This document shows positions 58,473 to 64,000 of a stretch of DNA of 64,000 nt, piece after piece. The DNA is from Cladobotryum mycophilum (taxonomy: Eukaryota; Ascomycota; Sordariomycetes; Hypocreales; Hypocreaceae): positions 2,604,001 to 2,668,000 of the forward strand of contig JAVFKD010000016.1 in NCBI GenBank assembly GCA_036429605.1. The letters run 5' to 3'. Each line of letters begins with the position of its first letter. The stretch's first letter is position 1. The notes beneath the pieces are model-generated. The model was given only the letters and a program-made list of their open reading frames with translations, was not told the origin of the DNA and did no database searches. Made by a program: the position numbers and the translations under genes.

Positions 58473-59177
58473 TACGACAGCGATGGTGAACAAAGCGTAC
58501 AACGACAGATTTTCTTCCAAGGGCGTCAGGGTAAATAACAGATTCATTCCGATTGGTGTCAATTTGCGAGCAGAGTTACCATCTGCGGACATGTTAGTTT
58601 CTTTTTAGTAGGTAGTTTGAGATTTTCCTATATTCCGTCGTGGAACCTCGCGAGTCTTCTCTTTGTGTCACTTGTTGTCAGGTTGTTTGCTGTTGTCTTT
58701 GGCGGGAGATTAATACTTAATACAGGAGTTGTCATCACATGGTAGTGGTAGCATAATATGTATTTCCGTGTCTGTAATATGTGAATGTGTAAACAAGTGA
58801 TATGTCAACTAATATTCAAGGCGTCCCGTGCTCTCATGCACAATGAATATCGTGGGGTTCCAGTGCAGTCGAAACAACCTTAATAGGCAATGCATCATCA
58901 TCAAATGCGCCCTTGAGCAGTGACCTTTCAGGGGGGCCTGATATCTCCACATGCTCTTGCAGATTGGTGGCTTTTATCAGCTAGCCGAACGGCCAGTGAT
59001 TCGGCGGCTGCCCCTTGAAGAGACACCTACATCCGAGGATTTACACAGCAGCTTGGCGATATGCTAACGGCTTTCCTGAGGGGGCGCTGCAACTATTTTG
59101 AATCTTCCCTTTCCCAATTGATGTACTAATTTTTAGATTTTTTTTTTGGAAGAAGGAATGAAGGATTACCCAATGCC
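58473..59177. other. Intergenic WHI2-like / mannosidase
   Basis: About 0.7 kb, same-strand neighbours; presumed 3' UTR and promoter. Nothing else seen. Confidence 0.5.
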
Positions 59178-61008
59178 ATGAATTTACCACGAAGAGTAAC
59201 CCGATTGGTGGTACTGAGCGCCCTTCTACTTGGAGGACTGCTTATCTTTTACTTGCTACCATTCAACGAACCTCGATCTGTTCCTATTCCACCACCCAAA
59301 TCCAAACCACCAGTCCCCAATGCGCCCATTTCTACCGTCTCCAAACCACCTGTCTCTATCCCAAATGGTTTTGTCCCGAGCTCCTTTGACTGGTCGACGG
59401 TACGGGAACACCATGTCCCGGGATATATTAAGCCATTGCCAACCGAGGCGCCACGTATTCTTCCTCGAGTTCAAGCCCGTGCGACCGCCTTCGCTTCTTC
59501 GGCCGTGAACGAGAATCGCCTTGCGGCTGTTCGAAATGCTTTCAAGCGTAGCTACGATTCTTATAAGAAATATGCATGGATGAGAGATGAATTGACGCCC
59601 ATAACGGGCTCCGCAAAGGATCCCTTTGGAGGCTGGGCTGCCACACTGGTTGACTCTCTGGATACGCTTTGGATCATGGGATTTAAAAAGGAATTCAAAG
59701 AGGCGGCGAGCGCTGTCGGCCGAATCGATTGGGCGCATACGGAATTCGAGGCTGCCAACATGTTTGAGACGACAATTCGACATCTAGGCGGGTTGCTGAG
59801 TGCATACGACCTCAGCGGCGAGGATGTCATACTGCGCAAGGCGGTGGAGCTGGGCGAGATGCTATATCATGCGTTTGATACACCCAACAGAATACCGGGC
59901 TTCTGGCTCGACTTTGCAAAAGCCAAGGCCGGCAAGTTGTTTGCTGGAACCAACGATGTATCGGCCTCTCCCTGCTCATTGAGTATGGAGTTTACGAGAT
60001 TGTCGCAGATTACTGGCGACCCCAAGTACTTTTCTGCCACTGATCGAATTACCCAATTCCTTGACACAATCCAAAACGATACATCGTTACCGGGCATGTG
60101 GCCCCTGAACATTAATTTCCGGGAAGAGGTAGCCACTGACAGCACATTTACACTTGGTGCCGGAGCGGACTCACTGTACGAGTATTTCCCCAAGATGCAT
60201 GCTTTGCTGGGTGGGGTGGATGGGGTCTACGAGAAGCTGTATCGAGGGTCCATGGATACTGCAGTGAAGAATCTACTGTTCAGACCCATGCTTCCAAACC
60301 AGGATGATATTCTTTTTAGCGGGGAGTATCGTGCAACAAAAACAGGCGGACTCGAAACCGACAGCCAGCATTTAACCTGCTTCGTAGGAGGGATGTTTGG
60401 CCTCGGTGGGAAACTCTTTGGGATTGACAATCATGTCAACCTGGGAGAGCGGCTCGCTCGCGGTTGCGGTTGGGCCTACAGCCAGTTCCCAACAGGAATC
60501 ATGCCCGAGATTTTTGGTATGCTCTCATGCAAGACGCTGGAGCCCTGCCCATGGAATGAAGCGCGCTGGCAAGAAGCTGGCAATCCGAGTCTGCCAAAGG
60601 GCTTTTCTCACGCCAACGATAAGAAGTACATATTGCGTCCCGAGGCTATTGAGAGTATCTTTGTCCTGTACCGAATAACAGGAAAGTCGGACTTTCAAGA
60701 TATGGCCTGGGACATGTTTGAGTCTATTATGAAGGCTACAAAGACGGATTTGGCCAATTCAGCTATTAGCGATGTGACTGTCAATGGTCCTACAGACAAG
60801 GTTGATTCTATGGAGGTAAGTTTCCACGTGTTTGCAAGGGGCCTTTATAAAGTAACTGACAAATTGGATCGTTTAGAGCTTTTGGATGGCGGAGACGCTC
60901 AAATACTTTTACCTTATCTTTTCGCCCCCAGATGTGATTAGCCTAGACGACTATGTGTTTAACACAGAGGCACATCCCCTCCGACGACCTCGTGGAAAGA
61001 GGACGTGA
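59178..61008 (+). CDS. Class I alpha-1,2-mannosidase (GH47)
   Basis: Two exons, 59178-60815 and 60877-61008, 589 aa. It is a type II membrane protein: short basic cytosolic tail (MNLPRRVTR), one signal-anchor helix (about residues 10-28), a Pro-rich stem, then the GH47 catalytic domain from about residue 115. Visible family segments are KYAWMRDELTPITG, DSLDTLWIMG, FETTIRHLGGLLSAYDLS, HLTCFVGGMFGLGG and LRPEAIESIFVLYRITG (acidic catalytic region). After the intron come SFWMAETLKYFYLIFS and the C-terminal FNTEAHPLRR, whose Thr coordinates the catalytic calcium. It trims alpha-1,2-mannose from N-glycans in the ER or Golgi. Several GH47 paralogues exist in fungi, so I do not name it MNS1. The final intron leaves a short conserved last exon. 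Confidence 0.96.
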
Positions 61009-62305
61009 GTCAACGCCCCAATTACGAGATCCAAGTTGTATGCGCTCGAATAGAGGGAATTCGAGCAGCCACGGCTGGTGATATTCCTGTTAGGAAATAT
61101 GGCTGTGGCGCCGGCACGGGGAAACTTGCCCATTGTACGAATACCGCCTCCGGGGCGTTTGATAGCCCGTCTGTCTCGATGGATGGGCCATGATGGAACG
61201 ACAAAGCTGTCAAGTTGCAGTATACTTGACCGCGGACCGGGAGGAGCCCCTCGCCCAGCTAGTAAGTATCAATGGTTACCGAAGGGGGCCACTAGAGGGC
61301 TGGGGGTCTTTTGTAGGAGTCATTATGCAGCAGCAGCAACAGCAGCTATACTCTAATGCGTGAAGGGCGAAAGCCACTCACCACGAGACGCTAAAGACAC
61401 TCTCACACCCACACACACAACCCTCCATCTTTTCTGTCAATAAGAATGAGAAATATTATCGGCAGGGCTCATAATTAACTGCTATAAATGTCGGAATCAT
61501 AAAGTGTGGCCAACACTACGCCAAGTTTGATGGTGAAGGCGGAGGGTTCTCCTCTTGTAAGGACAAGGCTACCTTGTAGTAGTGAGTAGTAGTATATGCA
61601 ATACTTTGACACACACACACACATGGACATGAGCAAGCCATTTGATTCGAAAGAGAGCACGCGAAGTTACCGCGGTTTTATTCGGGTCCCCTCGACTACA
61701 GCTTGCATGCTGCTGCTGCTGCTGTTACCGCTACAAGCACTATTGCTACAAGGTCTCGATTCCTTTTGGTTCCTTGTTAGATGGAACTGGGAGCGTTACT
61801 GGAGAGTGCTAGTTGTGGGTTGTGGTTGATGGGTCAAGGGGTTCAAGCGTTCAGCAGGAGCTTCAGCTCAACCCCACTGTCAGTTCGTTGACCCCTCATT
61901 ATTGTTTTGCATATCCATGCTGCTCTGCCATGTCATGCCCACACTACCAAACTACCAAACTACCTACCTACCTAGTATCTATCTAGTATGCATAACCCAT
62001 CCATGCTCATCAGCCAAGTTTGCCGCCGCCCTCCCGTCCGCCCATGCAACCTGAGAAGCCCACCAATACTGGTGGGGATAGAACAACGGATGTGGTAGGA
62101 GTATGTAGGAGTATGTAGGAGAGAAAAACGAGGATTTAAAAAGGGAGATGATCGTAGTGGCGATGTCTCACTTTGTTTTGTTTCCCGTGATTGATCGAAC
62201 ATCGTGCGTCATCTATTACTTACACCTTCAATTCCTCCTCTCTCCAATCTTTGGACTTTATCCTACAACATCAACAGCAACAACATAAGCGTCAAGTCAT
62301 CAACC
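61009..62305. other. Intergenic mannosidase / sugar-dehydrogenase-like
   Basis: About 1.3 kb with CA and CTG tracts, a TACCTAGTA copy (61969-61977) and three direct AGGAGTATGT-type units near 62097-62120. No gene seen. Confidence 0.5.
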
Positions 62306-63922
62306 ATGGCTATGAAATCGGTAGCCTTGACCTTTTTGCTCGGAGCACATTTCGGCTCAGCTGCCAGTGATGGCTGCTCCAACACTCTCACGACTTCGTA
62401 CCCCGCGCCCGTTGCCGCCAGGGGATGGCAGTACCGCCTCGTCGCCAACGGCTTTACTAAGCCTCGAGGCATTGCCTTTGACCAGGACGGCGGCCTGTTG
62501 GTCATTGATTCGGGAGTTGGTCTCGTGCATTTGTCGCTCAAGGATGAGGGCAGCACGTGCTTGTCTGTTGCTGAGAAGAAGACCCTGGTAGCGAATACGC
62601 AGGTGAGTCTACCACTCGAAAAGAATCCAACATGTTCATCACACCAACCTTTATATCGAGCCATTGAGCTTCCTCTTTCCTTTACAAGCATTTTGTTTGT
62701 TTGTTTGTTGGAGGCATAGTTGACTCAGCACCATCATAGCTCAACCATGGCATCGCTCTCTCCAATGATGGCAAGACTGTCTATGTCTCATCCTCCGAGG
62801 CTGTCTACTCCTTTGCCTACGACAGCAAGGCTGTCACACTGGATACCGGTTCTAACCACACCATCGTTGCCAACATGAGCAACTCGGATCACACTACTCG
62901 CACTTTGCTCATGTCTAATAAGAAGTCTGGCACCCTCGTCGTCTCTCGTGGCAGCGACTCCAACGAGGACAGCGATGCCCTCAACAAGGACAGCGGCCAC
63001 TCTCAGATCCGCAGCTACGACCTTGGCAAGCTCGGCAAGAATGATACCTATGAATTCCTAGATGGCGATGTTCTAGGCTGGGGTCTCCGTAACTCTGTCG
63101 GCGTCGCCGAGAACCCCAGCACGGGAGGTATCTGGTCTGTTGAGAACTCGGTCGACCAGCTGGACCGCAAGGGCAAGGACATTCACGAGAACAACCCTGC
63201 TGAGGAGCTCAACTACCATGGCACACTGGGATCTTCTGATCACCAGGGGGAAACTACGGCTACCCGGTCTGCTATACCATCTGGTCTACTCAGAACTTCC
63301 CCGAGCTGGGCTCCCTCAAAGTCGGCGACCAGTTCCCCGATGACAGCGCGCCGTCCACCCTCACCGACCAGGCCTGCAACTCCCAATACGTTCCCGCCGC
63401 TCTTCCTCTTCAGGCCCACGCTGCTCCTCTCGATATCAAGTTTACTTCTGACGGATCCAAGGCCTACGTCACCTTCCACGGCAGCTGTACGTCATGATAT
63501 TCTACCATCCATCCATCCATCCGTCTCACTTGCTCATGAAAAAAATACTAACTTTATAACCAGGGGATAGCACCAATCCCGTCGGCTACCGTGTCGCCAG
63601 CATCGACTTCAACAAGGACGGCCAACCCAGCGCCGCCAAGACCAGCACCGACGCCGCCGTCGACGTCCTCACCAACCCCGACAACTCCAAGTGCCCCAAG
63701 GCTTGCTTCCGCCCCGTCGGCCTAGCTTGGGACGCCAAGAACCGCCTGTTCCTCTCCTCCGACAGCACCGGCGAGATCTTTGTCCTCGAGCAGAATGGCC
63801 AGTCCTCTGGTGGCGGTAGCAGCAGTGACGGCGGCAGCGGTGCCGGGGCCTTGTTCCCTAAGAAGTCTGCCGCCATTGCTGTTGGGTTCGCAGCTGTTTT
63901 GGCCGGCATGCTTCTTGCGTAG
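62306..63922 (+). CDS. Secreted PQQ-sugar-dehydrogenase-like (L-sorbosone DH/AA12-type) protein, frame broken
   Basis: Three exons, 62306-62602, 62740-63486 and 63564-63922; 467 aa if one G is restored at 63246-63250. A signal peptide is visible (MAMKSVALTFLLGAHFGSA). The body fits a beta-propeller of the soluble quinoprotein/L-sorbosone dehydrogenase type: GFTKPRGIAFDQDGGLLVID, LNHGIALSNDGKTVYVSS, GLRNSVGVAENPSTGGIWSV, and after the break GGNYGYPVCYTIW and PLDIKFTSDGSKAYVTFHGS. The C terminus is a Gly/Ser-rich stretch then a hydrophobic helix ending in MLLA, a likely GPI-anchor signal. Related proteins oxidise sugars using PQQ, with extracellular electron transfer in some fungi. Cofactor and substrate are not established here; a non-enzymatic propeller is possible. 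The upstream open frame lacks an ATG before 62306. Confidence 0.83.
63246..63250 (+). other. Frame break at G5 run in sugar-dehydrogenase-like gene
   Basis: The frame reads SSDHQ before the run; the family-like continuation GGNYGYPVCY lies one frame away. One added G (G6) joins them, and the last intron phase then also fits. Confidence 0.88.
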
Positions 63923-64000
63923 TAGGTGCAAAAAGTAGAAAGCTCTGATTAGCCGGCAGTTGATCAAAGATATAAAAAAGGTATTGGCGAGAAATATAGG
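63923..64000. other. Downstream end of window
   Basis: Only 78 bp after the last stop codon; presumed 3' UTR. Confidence 0.4.

Noticed and set aside
62204..62305. N-terminal extension of the sugar-dehydrogenase-like protein
   Set aside because: Would start at GTG and bury the clear signal peptide that begins at the ATG at 62306.

Overview
The window is nuclear DNA from a filamentous ascomycete (Pezizomycotina, most likely Sordariomycetes/Hypocreales). The evidence is short introns with GTAAGT/GTATGT-type donors and CTGAC/CTAAC branch points, monocistronic genes on both strands, and proteins of clear fungal type (MDM1, KIN1, WHI2-like, Ure2-like GST, CIA30). Species cannot be named from the sequence alone. 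No rRNA, tRNA, CRISPR array or intact transposon was recognised.

Layout. 0.2-3.8 kb: intronless MDM1-type sorting nexin (+). 5.1-6.6 kb: SR-type splicing factor with two RRMs and a 6-nt microexon (+). 7.4-8.2 kb: PEX11 (-), divergent from fructose-1,6-bisphosphatase at 10.0-11.2 kb (+). 11.3-12.5 kb: DUF1295/steroid-reductase-like membrane protein (-). 13.0-14.1 kb: CIA30-domain protein (-). 14.1-20.3 kb: no gene seen. 20.3-21.3 kb: bZIP factor (-). 21.3-41.3 kb: about 20 kb with no supportable gene, rich in simple repeats, G/C runs and two dispersed 9-mers. 41.3-42.7 kb: Ure2-like glutathione transferase (+). 45.1-46.4 kb: CAF40/RCD1 of CCR4-NOT (-). 48.7-52.2 kb: KIN1/PAR-1 kinase (-). 53.8-56.0 kb: GPATCH1-like spliceosomal protein (+). 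56.8-58.5 kb: WHI2-like BTB protein (+). 59.2-61.0 kb: GH47 alpha-mannosidase (+). 62.3-63.9 kb: secreted, probably GPI-anchored PQQ-sugar-dehydrogenase-like protein (+).

The genes are mostly core housekeeping, not a biosynthetic or mobile cluster. Two themes stand out. First, PEX11 (peroxisomes, fatty-acid use) and FBP1 (gluconeogenesis) share one divergent 1.8 kb promoter region carrying candidate CCGN7CCG and CCTCGG motifs. Second, the bZIP gene sits alone in about 27 kb, like a regulator with very large flanking control regions.

A technical pattern matters for anyone using this sequence. Three otherwise intact conserved genes (SR factor, KIN1 twice, sugar dehydrogenase) each lose frame exactly at a C/G homopolymer, always as if one C/G were missing. 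This looks like systematic homopolymer under-calling in the assembly rather than four real mutations.
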